Assembly (NCBI RefSeq): GCF_028683095.1 | Contig: NZ_JAJUBC010000025.1 | Span: forward strand, 1-64,000 | Source of the DNA: Enterovibrio gelatinilyticus | GTDB lineage: Bacteria; Pseudomonadota; Gammaproteobacteria; Enterobacterales; Vibrionaceae | Length of the DNA stretch: 64,000 nt | Direction: 5' to 3' | In this document: piece after piece, positions 54,476 through 63,080 of the stretch | Position numbering within the stretch: the first letter of the stretch is position 1 | Layout of the letters: every line of letters begins with the position of its first letter | Position numbers and translations under genes: made by a program | The notes under the pieces: model-generated | Seen by the model: the letters and a program-made list of their open reading frames with translations, nothing else | What the model was told of the DNA's origin: nothing | The model's database searches: none

Positions 54476-55450
54476 TTATGCTTTTTGTACTTTGAGTTTG
54501 GTGTTGCGAGTTTCAGCTTCAACGTCAGGCTTTTTGTTACCGACTTTCATGAACATCATCATGGAGCCAATAACCACCATAATTGCTAGCAGTCGCATTG
54601 GTGTCACCGCTTCACCCAGCGCAAATACTGCGAGGATAAAGGAAGACAGAGGCATTAGGTTCAGTGCCATGCCAGTACCATCAACACCTACTCGCTCCAT
54701 GGCGTAGATGTAAACGAGGTAGCTGATGCCTGAGATACCTACACCCAAAATAGTGATACAAGCAATACGCAATGGGGAGCTGAAAATACCCAGTGCAGAG
54801 CTCAAATCGGCACCTGTAAATACGAGGTACATACCAAAGCCGAGAGAAGCAAAGACGAACTGGTGGAACATGGTCGCGACTGAGCCGTACTTTTGTGCCA
54901 ACTCAGCGCGAGCGTAAGCCATGGTGGCAAAGCTTGCTGCACTCGCGAAGCAGATCAAGTGACCGATGTTGAAACCATTGGTTTCAGAGCTTGGGTCCAT
55001 AACGAGAATCGCGACGCCGACGAACGCACCCAGTGCAGACACCATTTGTAATGTATTGAAGCGAGCGCCATGGCGAACGAAGCCCACAGTAAGAATTAGG
55101 ATTGGGATCAAGCCTTGAATCACACCGTTTTCAGATGCGGTAATGTAATCAAGAGATAGGAAGGAGAAGAAACTAAAAGCGCCTTGACCGATGATGCCAC
55201 ATGCAGCTGTCCAGATAATGTCGTGACGGTTTGCCCAGTTCAGTTTGAATTCACATTTCTTTTCCACTTTGCCGGTGGCGGTGCCGACTTTAAGAATAAT
55301 TGCCAGCGTCATAAAGGCGACGGTGTAACGTGCCCATACCAAGACTTGAGGATCCATGACTTCCAAAATTGGCGTGCCAACAATCCAAGGAATACCCCAA
55401 AGTAAGCCGACGAAAATTGCTGCTGCCCAACCCATTGCTGTACGGTTCAT
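54476..55450 (-). CDS. EamA/DMT-family transporter
   Basis: A 324-residue inner-membrane protein with ten hydrophobic segments in two EamA repeats (the second repeat ends MPLSSFILAVFALGEAVTPMRL). DMT transporters carry amino acids and related metabolites in or out. AAGGAAT precedes the ATG. Its place between two catabolic enzymes suggests import of the substrate or export of a product. Confidence 0.85.
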   Translation of the reverse strand: MNRTAMGWAAAIFVGLLWGIPWIVGTPILEVMDPQVLVWARYTVAFMTLAIILKVGTATGKVEKKCEFKLNWANRHDIIWTAACGIIGQGAFSFFSFLSLDYITASENGVIQGLIPILILTVGFVRHGARFNTLQMVSALGAFVGVAILVMDPSSETNGFNIGHLICFASAASFATMAYARAELAQKYGSVATMFHQFVFASLGFGMYLVFTGADLSSALGIFSSPLRIACITILGVGISGISYLVYIYAMERVGVDGTGMALNLMPLSSFILAVFALGEAVTPMRLLAIMVVIGSMMMFMKVGNKKPDVEAETRNTKLKVQKA

Positions 55451-55483
55451 AGTCTTATTCCTTCAAAAACAATAAATTTGAGA

Positions 55484-55540
55484 CGAGCGTTCCCACAGGC
55501 AGTAATTTGCCTGACTGTCAGAGGTAATAGGGAACGCTCG
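55484..55540 (-). promoter_or_regulatory. Structured intergenic element inside the catabolic operon
   Basis: An 11-bp perfect outer stem (CGAGCGTTCCC, 55484-55494, with 55530-55540) encloses a smaller hairpin CAGGC/GCCTG (55496-55513) and a short palindrome CTGACTGTCAG (55512-55522). It lies between the maleate-isomerase-like and EamA genes and has no long T-run. Confidence 0.65.
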
Positions 55541-55579
55541 GTAACCGGTAGAGCTAATCTTTTTCTGGTAAAGCGCGTG

Positions 55580-56419
55580 TTACATGGCGGCTTCTATGCC
55601 TTCTCCTTCACCATCTTTGCTTTGTTCAAAGGTTGGGTATGGAGATTCATCCAGATTCAGTAAGCGGCCAAAGCCTGGGCAGGAAGCGATGTTTCCTGAT
55701 AAGTGCATGGCGTGCCAGAACATAGCGGAGTTGCTGCATACCACAGGGATCCCGAAGCGATCTTCGATCTCTTTGATGTGGTCAAGCACGCGCAAGTTGG
55801 TGCAAGACATGAAGACCAAATCGGCATCGCAATCTGGCAGCATATTTTCAAGCGCTTCTAGCATCGATTCGCGGGAAACTGTTGTGATGTCCGTATCACG
55901 TTCAATGCCAAGGGAGCCCAGTCTTACCACGTCGAAACCTGCTTCCGTCAATTGCTGGTAAAGCGGGAAGTTCACATCGGTCGGGTATGGAGAGAACACG
56001 GCGATTTTTTTAGCGCCTAGACGTTTGAAAGCAGCTTTTGCAGCAGTCCAAGGGTTGGTGGTTGGAATATTTCCACGGTTTTGGGTTAGCAACTGACCCA
56101 CACGTTCTTCACCAATGATAATGGTGGCGGAGGTGCAACCAAACGCCATGACATCCATTGGCAAGCCGTAAGCGATCAGATCTGACGCTTCACCAATGCC
56201 GTTTGCAATGTTATCTAGTGCTTCCGGTGTCATCTCACTGGAGTAATAAACACGGCTGCTGAATACTGCCGCTTGGGTGCCAAGTAGTTTTGCCCAATCC
56301 ATTTCTAGCGAGTGATCTGTGCTTAATTGAACCAGACCAATGTGGGTGCGGTTAATACGAGGAGCGGGTTGGTACGTCAGAGGAATTTCAAACTGCTTAA
56401 ATTCATCTAGGGTTTTCAT
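55580..56419 (-). CDS. Maleate isomerase / Asp-Glu racemase superfamily enzyme
   Basis: A 279-residue cytosolic protein of the maleate cis-trans isomerase and arylmalonate decarboxylase group. The two catalytic Cys are present: C95 in MAFGCTSATI and C206 in FMSCTNLRV. The same family occurs as EutA in ectoine utilisation clusters, where its role is unclear. Here it lies between the M24 hydrolase and EamA genes, so it probably isomerises or racemises an intermediate of the same pathway. A hairpin (56440-56458) precedes it. Confidence 0.85.
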   Translation of the reverse strand: MKTLDEFKQFEIPLTYQPAPRINRTHIGLVQLSTDHSLEMDWAKLLGTQAAVFSSRVYYSSEMTPEALDNIANGIGEASDLIAYGLPMDVMAFGCTSATIIIGEERVGQLLTQNRGNIPTTNPWTAAKAAFKRLGAKKIAVFSPYPTDVNFPLYQQLTEAGFDVVRLGSLGIERDTDITTVSRESMLEALENMLPDCDADLVFMSCTNLRVLDHIKEIEDRFGIPVVCSNSAMFWHAMHLSGNIASCPGFGRLLNLDESPYPTFEQSKDGEGEGIEAAM

Positions 56420-56489
56420 AGGGTACTCAATCTGTCATGGGGCCGAATAAGTCGGCCCACTTATTGTTATTATTAGAGGTAATTCTTTG

Positions 56490-57656
56490 TTATTTAATGA
56501 TGATTAGCTCAGGTTCTGCGCGCTCGCTAAGCCACTCAGCACCGTTCTCAGTGATCACAATGTTCTCTTCGTGCACCATTGATTTGCCAGGGGCGTAAAC
56601 CATGCCTGGTTCTAGCGTCATGACCATGCCCGGTTTTAGTACGGTGTTATCGGTTGCGGTATTTGATGGACGCTCAGTCAGCTCCATTCCTAGACCGTGA
56701 CCAAGGCGACCAACGTCGTTGCCTAATGCACCGTTGGCTTCCAACACTTTCCACATCGCGTTGTAAATGTCTGACGTGGTTGCGCCAGGACGTGCGGCTT
56801 CAAAGCCAGCTGTGGTGGAATCGTAAACTGCGCGGTAGGCAGCTTTGGTTTGCTCACTTGCACTGCCGAATGCCCAGTTACGGTCGAAATCAGAGAAGTA
56901 ACCATCACGTTTTGCACCCGTGTCGATGATCAGCACGTCGCCGTCTTCGATGACTCTGTCGGTTGGGCCCATGATGATGCTGTCATAACCGTCAGGGCCA
57001 GAACCCGCAATGATGTAAGGACATTCATCGGCTCCTTCTAACAGCATATCGATACGGAACTGCTTACAAATCTCACGCTCAGACATGCCCGCTTTGGCGT
57101 ATTCAGGCACTTTTGCAAAACCCACATTAGTAATGCGGCAGATTTCTTTTACCTTGGCGATTTCTGCTGCTGACTTAACTTGACGGATTTCATGCATTTG
57201 CAGTGAAACATCAACAAATTCCTTATTCACCATGGTGGTGAGTTGTAGGTAGTTGTTCACTGGCATACGAAGGTGAGATTCAATGCCCAGCGTAGCGCCG
57301 ATACGGCCAAAACGCGCGGGAAGAGAGTTCAGATAAGCCGCAACTAGGCTAATGCCGTCGTCTTCAGGGCGTGGAGAAGGCCAAGTAATGATGTTATCAA
57401 TCCACGTACCCGCCATGCCGCTTGCACCGATCTCAGGAATGATGGCGGTTGGCTTGCCTTCAGCTGGGATCACAAGGAACCAAGGGCGGGTAGGGCTGTG
57501 CCAGAACTGGGTAAAGAACCCTGTGAAATAGCGAACGTTTGGCTCGGTCGTTAGAATCATTGCATCGAGCTTCATGTCACGCATCATCTGTTGAGCATGG
57601 GCAGTACGCGCCTCAAACTCAGCCACTTCAAAACCACGGGCCAGATAATCAATCAT
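56490..57656 (-). CDS. M24-family (creatinase/ectoine hydrolase-like) hydrolase
   Basis: A 388-residue pita-bread-fold protein with an N-terminal creatinase-like domain (1-150; TTEPNVRYFTGF) and a catalytic domain. Metal-site segments are IIDTGAKRDGYFSDFDR, GHGLGMELTERPS and LEPGMVYAPG followed by VHEENIVIT. Relatives include Xaa-Pro peptidases, creatinase and the ectoine hydrolase DoeA/EutD. In this context I favour a small-molecule hydrolase over a peptidase. It is first in its operon and divergent from the YheO-type regulator. GAAGGAAA precedes the ATG. Confidence 0.85.
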   Translation of the reverse strand: MIDYLARGFEVAEFEARTAHAQQMMRDMKLDAMILTTEPNVRYFTGFFTQFWHSPTRPWFLVIPAEGKPTAIIPEIGASGMAGTWIDNIITWPSPRPEDDGISLVAAYLNSLPARFGRIGATLGIESHLRMPVNNYLQLTTMVNKEFVDVSLQMHEIRQVKSAAEIAKVKEICRITNVGFAKVPEYAKAGMSEREICKQFRIDMLLEGADECPYIIAGSGPDGYDSIIMGPTDRVIEDGDVLIIDTGAKRDGYFSDFDRNWAFGSASEQTKAAYRAVYDSTTAGFEAARPGATTSDIYNAMWKVLEANGALGNDVGRLGHGLGMELTERPSNTATDNTVLKPGMVMTLEPGMVYAPGKSMVHEENIVITENGAEWLSERAEPELIIIK

Positions 57657-57996
57657 TACACTTTCCTTCTCTACTCATCGTTTGAAGTTACTCGCAGTGA
57701 ACTGTAATTCGTCTATCGTTCACTTTCGGTAACGTTATGGCGAGCAAGTTTACGAATAATTGAGTTAAATAATGTGACCTCAAGCTCACCGTTAACTAAA
57801 GTGCACTCAAATCGTGTTTGTTTGTTCGGAATAGTGATTTCAGTCAACATATTTAAACTTTGATGTGAAATTAAGTTGATTAAGAGGCAAATTAGGCGTT
57901 CTATAGTTACCGAAACTTAATTTTAAAGGTTGAATGGTTTTCACCTTCATATGACAATGTAGTCAACTTATGTTAACCAAATAGACGACGGTGCCC
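57657..57996. other. Divergent promoter region of the diamino-acid cluster
   Basis: About 340 bp, AT-rich in the right half, with no supported gene. It must hold the promoters of both divergent operons. No clear long palindrome was found. Confidence 0.6.
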
Positions 57997-58668
57997 ATGG
58001 AAAGTATCAGTGAATTCTCGACCAAATTTACGCCTAAAGATCGCGATATGCTGCAGGCCTATTTTCGGCTAGCGGACACAATCGCTGACTTCATCGGGCC
58101 TCACTGTGAAGTGGTTATTCACTCTTTTGAAAGCCTTGAGAAATCAGTGGTGAAGATAGTGAATGGTCATCACACTGGGCGAGGCGTGGGTTCACCAATC
58201 ACAGATCTGGGGCTTCGAATGTTAAGAGCGTTCGAAAAAACTGGGAATGTGACGCCGAATAGCTACTTTACTGAAAGTAAAGATGGCGCGTTACTTAAGT
58301 CGACGACATGCATCCTTGAAGGAGAAGAAGGCCGACCGATTGGCATGTTCTGTATCAACATGAATTTGTCTTTTCCGTTCCCTGAAATTATTAAAACCCT
58401 GATGCCAGACATGGCTCACTCTGCCATGTCCGTCAGTGAAAATTTCAGTGCAAGCGCGAATGAAGTGATCGATCAGGCGCTAAACCACGCCATTGTGGAA
58501 GTGGAAGCTGATGCCTCCATCAACCTTAAAGGAAAGAATAAAGCCATCACTAAACTGTTGTTTGAAAACGGCATTTTTGAACTCAAAGAAGCCACAGCAA
58601 TTGTTTCAGAAAGGCTAGGTATTACTCGCCATGCAATTTACAAATATCTGCGCGAGTTCAAGTCGTAA
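57997..58668 (+). CDS. YheO/DauR-type transcriptional regulator (PAS and HTH)
   Basis: A 223-residue protein with a YheO-like PAS domain (about 20-125; LADTIADFIGPHCEVVIHSF, then GHHTGRGVGSPITD) and a C-terminal HTH (about 175-220; GKNKAITKLLFENGIFELKEA and LGITRHAIYKYLREF). DauR, of the same architecture, controls D-amino acid catabolism in Pseudomonas. Here it probably senses the substrate or an amino-acid intermediate. The start is ATG 57997; a GTG two codons earlier is in frame. ridA follows 23 bases later. Confidence 0.87.
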   Translation: MESISEFSTKFTPKDRDMLQAYFRLADTIADFIGPHCEVVIHSFESLEKSVVKIVNGHHTGRGVGSPITDLGLRMLRAFEKTGNVTPNSYFTESKDGALLKSTTCILEGEEGRPIGMFCINMNLSFPFPEIIKTLMPDMAHSAMSVSENFSASANEVIDQALNHAIVEVEADASINLKGKNKAITKLLFENGIFELKEATAIVSERLGITRHAIYKYLREFKS

Positions 58669-58691
58669 ACATTTAAGTAAGAGATTGAAAA

Positions 58692-59084
58692 ATGACAACT
58701 AAAACCAAAATCCACACTGATTCTGCTCCTGCTGCTATTGGCCCATACTCTCAAGCAATGGGTTTCCAAGATCTGATCTTTACCTCTGGTCAATTGCCAT
58801 TGGATCCACAAACCATGGCATTCGTGGAAGGTGGTATTAAAGAGCAAGCGCGTCAGTCACTGGAGAACCTTAAAGCGATTTTGGAAGAGTCTGGTGCGTC
58901 AATCGACACGGTATTGAAAACAACCTGTTTCCTATCTGACATGGAAAACTTCGTGGCATTCAACGAGGTTTACACTGAAGTGTTTGGTACTGAAATGGCA
59001 CCTGCACGCTCTTGCGTTCAAGCGGCTCGTTTACCAAAAGACGCTCTGGTTGAAGTGGAAGCGATTGCGTTTATCAAACGTTAA
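58692..59084 (+). CDS. ridA: RidA-family enamine/imine deaminase
   Basis: A 130-residue member of the RidA (YjgF) family. The marks are GPYSQAMGFQDLIFTSGQLPLDP near the N-terminus and the active-site Arg in APARSCVQAARLPKDALVEVEAIA. RidA hydrolyses reactive 2-aminoacrylate, the very intermediate released by PLP lyases such as the one encoded next, which makes its placing meaningful. GAGATTG lies upstream. Confidence 0.92.
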   Translation: MTTKTKIHTDSAPAAIGPYSQAMGFQDLIFTSGQLPLDPQTMAFVEGGIKEQARQSLENLKAILEESGASIDTVLKTTCFLSDMENFVAFNEVYTEVFGTEMAPARSCVQAARLPKDALVEVEAIAFIKR

Positions 59085-59159
59085 TCCTTAAGCACCTGTC
59101 TTGCAGTGGGGCACTTAGCGTGTCCCACTACGCCTCACTCTTTTCATGAAGTATCCGCC

Positions 59160-60326
59160 ATGTTGAAAGTATCGAAAAATAAGCACTTTACCGGTCAAAC
59201 TAGCCCGATTTTCTCTGATAATGTTGCCAAGGAAGTACGCGCTTTCCATCAACAGATTGAAGGTTACGCGCCAACGCCTTTGGTGTCATTGCCTGAACTG
59301 GCTAAGCGCCTTGGTGTGAAAACCATTTTGGTAAAAGATGAATCTAAACGCTTTGGCTTAAACGCATTCAAAGTGTTGGGAGGTTCGTATGCATTGGGTC
59401 GCCAATTGGCTGAACATCTGAATGTTGATATCAGTGAAATTGACTTGAAAACTGTGGCATCCAAATTGGAAAAACCACTGACGTTCACGACAGCAACAGC
59501 AGGTAACCACGGTACAGGTGTGGCATGGGCTGCGCGTGAAATGGGTCAAAAAGCAGTGGTTTACATGCCGAAAGGCTCGCCACAGGCAAGTGTTGATCGC
59601 ATTCGTGGCTTGGGTGCGGAATGTATTGTCACGGAAGTTAATTACGACGATACCGTGCGTTTGGCGAACCAAACTGCGGAAGACAATGGCTGGATGCTAG
59701 TACAAGATACCGCATGGGAAGGATATGAGAAGATCCCAACATGGATTTCTCAAGGCTACATGACAATGGCAGATGAAGCCGTTGAGCAAGCACAAGAAAA
59801 ACCCACGCACGTCCTATTGCAGGCTGGCGTCGGCGCGATGGCTGGAGGTGTATTGGGCTACCTTGCTGACAAATTGGGTGCGGATACGTTCAAAGCGATT
59901 ATTGCAGAACCTTCGGCGGCAGACTGCATCTTCCGTTCTGGCGACAAAGGTGAAATGGTCAACGTGACGGGCTCTTTAAGTTCAATCATGGCGGGTCTTG
60001 CTTGTGGTGAGCCAAACCCTGTGACTTGGCCAATCCTGCGTGACTGCAGCCATAGCTTCGTGTCGGTAGAAGATAACGTTGCAGCAACAGGCATGCGTAT
60101 TCTGGGTAACCCTTTGGCAGGCGATGATCCTGTTACCAGTGGTGAATCAGGCGCTATCTGTATGGGTCTGCTGTACCTGCTGATGCAAGAAGACAGCAAG
60201 GAACATGCACAAGCGTTGGGCTTAGACGAAGATTCTGTTGTCCTGCTGTTTAGCACAGAAGGCGATACCAATCCTGATAGATACCGTCGAATCGTTTGGG
60301 AAGGCGAGCAAGCCTTGTCATTCTGA
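59160..60326 (+). CDS. dpaL: Diaminopropionate ammonia-lyase
   Basis: A 388-residue PLP enzyme that splits 2,3-diaminopropionate into pyruvate and two ammonia. It follows E. coli YgeX closely: KILVKDESKRFGLNAFK in that protein corresponds to ILVKDESKRFGLNAFKVLGG here, where the Lys in NAFK binds PLP; other matches are GNHGTGVAWAA, YMPKGSPQASVDRI, QDTAWEGYEKIPTWI and LLQAGVGAMAGG. The start is taken at 59160 (MLKVSKNKHF), where homologues begin; the ribosome site is weak. It is the last gene before a terminator. Confidence 0.93.
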   Translation: MLKVSKNKHFTGQTSPIFSDNVAKEVRAFHQQIEGYAPTPLVSLPELAKRLGVKTILVKDESKRFGLNAFKVLGGSYALGRQLAEHLNVDISEIDLKTVASKLEKPLTFTTATAGNHGTGVAWAAREMGQKAVVYMPKGSPQASVDRIRGLGAECIVTEVNYDDTVRLANQTAEDNGWMLVQDTAWEGYEKIPTWISQGYMTMADEAVEQAQEKPTHVLLQAGVGAMAGGVLGYLADKLGADTFKAIIAEPSAADCIFRSGDKGEMVNVTGSLSSIMAGLACGEPNPVTWPILRDCSHSFVSVEDNVAATGMRILGNPLAGDDPVTSGESGAICMGLLYLLMQEDSKEHAQALGLDEDSVVLLFSTEGDTNPDRYRRIVWEGEQALSF

Positions 60327-60352
60327 TAAAGCCAATAGGCGACAGATAATAG

Positions 60353-60378
60353 AAAAGGAGGCTAAATGCCTCCTTTTT
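60353..60378 (+). terminator. Terminator of the ridA-dpaL operon
   Basis: Stem AAAAGGAGGC (60353-60362) pairs with GCCTCCTTTT (60368-60377) around TAAAT, ending in a T-run. Confidence 0.87.
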
Positions 60379-60628
60379 CGTTAAACGTGATGGTTACGTG
60401 TGGCGATTATCCGAGATGGCTATGAGGTGGTGAAAGAGGGGGAGCGCTGCGACCTTGCTATAGCCAAGTCAGGAATTGGCAGGAAAAAACGGTGCCCAAG
60501 CTCGACAGCAGCACGAAGCACAGTGGCATTTGTCGTTTTTGTCACGTGTTGAAGAATTTGTCTGCAACGGGCTATTTTTGTGCGTAAGCTTAGAGAATAT
60601 CACGCGTTTTTTGAAATTTTGTGTTACT

Positions 60629-60675
60629 GCTCTTCCCCCAACTGCTGTTCAATAAACAGCAGTTGGGGAAAGAGC
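60629..60675 (+). repeat. 21-bp inverted repeat upstream of the kinase gene
   Basis: GCTCTTCCCCCAACTGCTGT and one further T (60629-60649) pair with 60655-60675 with a single mismatch, around the loop CAATA. It ends 39 bases before the kinase ATG, so it would lie in the mRNA leader. Confidence 0.88.
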
Positions 60676-60714
60676 TTATGTATAACGATTCGTTGATTCC
60701 CCAAGGAGGCTTTG

Positions 60715-61425
60715 ATGACACCTGACCATCTAAAGTTGTTAGCGGATACCCTTTCGATGCAGGAAAGCTGGCAAGTGGGGACGGTGTTAGACAGAAAATT
60801 CACACTGACGGAGCAGCTCAGTTCGAAGCCTGTTCCGAACGCGTACTTGGCAACAGAGATTGAAACGGGTGACACGGTTGTGTTGCGTCGAGCGCCATTA
60901 GGTTCTGAGAAATCTAGCTTAGAGCGTGAGTGGGAAGCGCTATCAGCATGCAAGGGAGCAGGGGTTCAGAAAGCGCTAGCGCTTTATCCCACAACCCGTT
61001 TCATTGCACTGGAATATTACCCTGATATGGTGCCGTTGATTGATATGAATCCCTATCAGGCTGAAACCTTTACGCTCTTGTTACCGGGTATTTTAAAAGC
61101 CTTGTGCCATTGTCATCAGGCTGGTTGGATCCATGGTGATATCAAACCTTCCAACGTGCTTTGGAATCAAATAGACAACCGTGTGTGTTTGATTGATTTT
61201 GGCGCGGCAATGCCCATTGGCTTGTCGCGCAAAAATCTGAGTGCTTGGCATATGAGCAAAGGCTTCTCTTCAGAGGCTCAAGCCCAAGGAGAGGGGATTG
61301 TCGAAGCCTCAGACGATTGGTATGCATTGATCCGCTGGCTAAGACAAATGGACAAGGCAGATTTGTCCGAGATCGCTAGACAACGAATTGATAAGACCAT
61401 GGAATGGCTGAGAAAGCAGCCATAG
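60715..61425 (+). CDS. Small Ser/Thr protein kinase-like protein
   Basis: A 236-residue protein that is little more than a kinase domain. The catalytic loop is HGDIKPSNVLWN with D142, and the metal-binding motif is IDFGAA with D161. The usual N-lobe VAIK lysine is not obvious: the matching strand reads TVVLRRAP, with Arg. The Gly-rich loop is also weak. It may be active with an altered ATP site or be a pseudokinase. No membrane helix. The ATG at 60715 has AAGGAGG 5 bases upstream. Such kinases occur beside T6SS genes, and PAAR and vgrG lie 800-2300 bp away on the other strand. Confidence 0.78.
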   Translation: MTPDHLKLLADTLSMQESWQVGTVLDRKFTLTEQLSSKPVPNAYLATEIETGDTVVLRRAPLGSEKSSLEREWEALSACKGAGVQKALALYPTTRFIALEYYPDMVPLIDMNPYQAETFTLLLPGILKALCHCHQAGWIHGDIKPSNVLWNQIDNRVCLIDFGAAMPIGLSRKNLSAWHMSKGFSSEAQAQGEGIVEASDDWYALIRWLRQMDKADLSEIARQRIDKTMEWLRKQP

Positions 61426-61460
61426 TTCTTCAAAACCTAGTGTCCTGAGCCCAGAGATTC

Positions 61461-61489
61461 AAAGCCGAGTGATAAGACTCGGCTTTTTC
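61461..61489. terminator. Bidirectional terminator between kinase and LysE genes
   Basis: Stem AAAGCCGAGT (61461-61470) pairs with ACTCGGCTTT (61477-61486), followed by T-runs. The two genes converge on it. Confidence 0.85.
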
Positions 61490-61514
61490 GTTCTAACCCT
61501 GTGAGTCAGGATGT

Positions 61515-62135
61515 TTATATTTTGAGAGCTAGAACAACGCCACAAGCGGCCAAAATACCCCCTGACACTTTATTGATGCGTGCTTTGGCTTTCTGACCAT
61601 TGAAGATGCGAGTGGCTTTGTCACCCAAGATGGCATAGCCACTTAACACGCCGCCAACGGCAATCGTTGAGAGAATCAATACGGCCAGAATGCCTGATCC
61701 TGAAAGCGCTTGAACATCAATGAACGCGGGAAAGAAACCCATGTAAAACAAGATGGCTTTTGGATTCGATAAAGTGATCACCAAGCCCATGGCAAAGCTG
61801 GAAGTCCCTTTGGCTTTCGATGCACCCTGTGCGGAGAGGTCACTGTCTGATGTTGGTGATGTCCAGCTTTTGTAAGCCAGCCAAATCAAGTAAGCCGCCC
61901 CTGCGTACTTTAGAAAAACGGAAAACTCACCCATGGCGGTCGCAACGGCCGACAACCCAGAAAGTGCCAGAAAAATGAAGATGTAATCAGCTACTACCAC
62001 ACCGAGAACCACCATTAAGCCCTGTTTCATGCCAAAGGACAGCGATCGTGAAACCACTGCCATCACGCTTGGCCCTGGAATGATCACCGATAGCAATAGG
62101 GCGAGAAATAACGCAAAGCCGGAAAATAACGACAT
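61515..62135 (-). CDS. LysE/RhtB-family amino acid exporter
   Basis: A 206-residue inner-membrane protein with about six hydrophobic segments. The N-terminal SVIIPGPSVMAVVSRSLSFGMKQG and the middle ITLSNPKAILFYMGFFPAFID are standard for the LysE/RhtB family, which exports amino acids or homoserine lactones. AAGGATG precedes the ATG. Substrate unknown. Confidence 0.9.
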   Translation of the reverse strand: MSLFSGFALFLALLLSVIIPGPSVMAVVSRSLSFGMKQGLMVVLGVVVADYIFIFLALSGLSAVATAMGEFSVFLKYAGAAYLIWLAYKSWTSPTSDSDLSAQGASKAKGTSSFAMGLVITLSNPKAILFYMGFFPAFIDVQALSGSGILAVLILSTIAVGGVLSGYAILGDKATRIFNGQKAKARINKVSGGILAACGVVLALKI

Positions 62136-62208
62136 GGTTCATCCTTGGTTTCATGAAGTACGCGATTGGTCGTGTGACTGAGTAGCAGGTTTCAATTATG
62201 CGTTTTGC

Positions 62209-62508
62209 TTAACCGCCAATCAAGACGGTGGGCATACCTACAACGATCGTGCCGCCATGCGCGGTCATGTCACCCATTCTCGCTGCAGGGAGGTTGCCAA
62301 ATAATACTGTCGCACTGCCTTTGGTGATGGTGTCTGGTGGACCAACACAGGTACACATTTGCCCGACCGTTGCAGCAGGCATGTTGGCAATAAGCACGGT
62401 ACAAGGCATCGGCAATATTGGCCCTCCAACATGCGGGATTGGCGGTACGGCTGGGGTTTGCATTGGGCAAACGTGCATGTCGCCAGCACGGGCTGCAGGT
62501 AATGTCAT
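62209..62508 (-). CDS. PAAR-domain type VI secretion spike-tip protein
   Basis: A 99-residue protein made of repeats typical of PAAR: PAARAGDMHVCP at the N-terminus, PAATVGQMCTCVG in the middle and PAARMGDMTAHGG near the end, with His and Cys suited to bind the zinc of the tip. PAAR sharpens the VgrG spike and can carry effectors; no extra effector domain is fused here. It overlaps the upstream gene by 4 bases (ATGA). Confidence 0.93.
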   Translation of the reverse strand: MTLPAARAGDMHVCPMQTPAVPPIPHVGGPILPMPCTVLIANMPAATVGQMCTCVGPPDTITKGSATVLFGNLPAARMGDMTAHGGTIVVGMPTVLIGG

Positions 62509-63080
62509 GCTGCGTTTCCTATGTTTCCATTACCGCCGTTGGCAATGTCTAAACCCATTTCGATAAACAGTTTGTATCGCGCGTCTGCTTCTGCACCGTC
62601 TGGCAAAATGGCAGTGAGGTTAATAGAGCCAGCGACAGCTTGTGCGTACAAATACTCAGGGGGCGGAACAACCGGATCCGTGGGGCCTGTCATGCTGCCG
62701 CCACTCCAAAATACCGCTTGTGCGACCCAACCTGCGCCATTTTGTAGTGTTGCTGCATTCGCTGTGGACTCTGCATAGCGGCGGCTGGTTTCATCTGGCG
62801 TATACACCCAGGCTTTGGCTGCGCGAATGGCATCAAGTTGCGCTTCATCCCAATCTTGGCGTCTACCTGCACAGCAGCAAGCCCACCACACGGCCTCGCG
62901 AACGGGTAAGGCGTGGGCGAGGAAGATAACGGCATCGGCGTTCAAACCCTCTTGCAGGGCGCGATTCAATAATTGCTCAGGGGTCATGCCAGGTTCAATG
63001 AGTGGCTTGATGCCATCTTGCGGTTCGTATTGGCACAGTATGTTTTGTGCGAACGGGTGTGGGATCTTTACAAAACTCAT
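62505..63080 (-). CDS. T6SS-linked hypothetical protein (DUF6931-like)
   Basis: A 191-residue protein between vgrG and the PAAR gene. HALPVREAVWWACCCA (about residues 53-68) and the following Ala-rich helices resemble a family (DUF6931-like) that occurs in T6SS loci; I am not certain of the family number. Its coupling to both neighbours (1-base overlap with vgrG, 4-base overlap with PAAR) suggests an adaptor that loads the PAAR protein or a cargo onto VgrG. Confidence 0.7.
   Translation of the reverse strand: MSFVKIPHPFAQNILCQYEPQDGIKPLIEPGMTPEQLLNRALQEGLNADAVIFLAHALPVREAVWWACCCAGRRQDWDEAQLDAIRAAKAWVYTPDETSRRYAESTANAATLQNGAGWVAQAVFWSGGSMTGPTDPVVPPPEYLYAQAVAGSINLTAILPDGAEADARYKLFIEMGLDIANGGNGNIGNAA

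Larger units (their letters stand above)
60327..60714. other. Intergenic region with a terminator and a long hairpin
   Basis: No supported gene. It contains the dpaL terminator (60353-60378) and the 21-bp hairpin at 60629-60675 just before the kinase gene. Confidence 0.6.
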
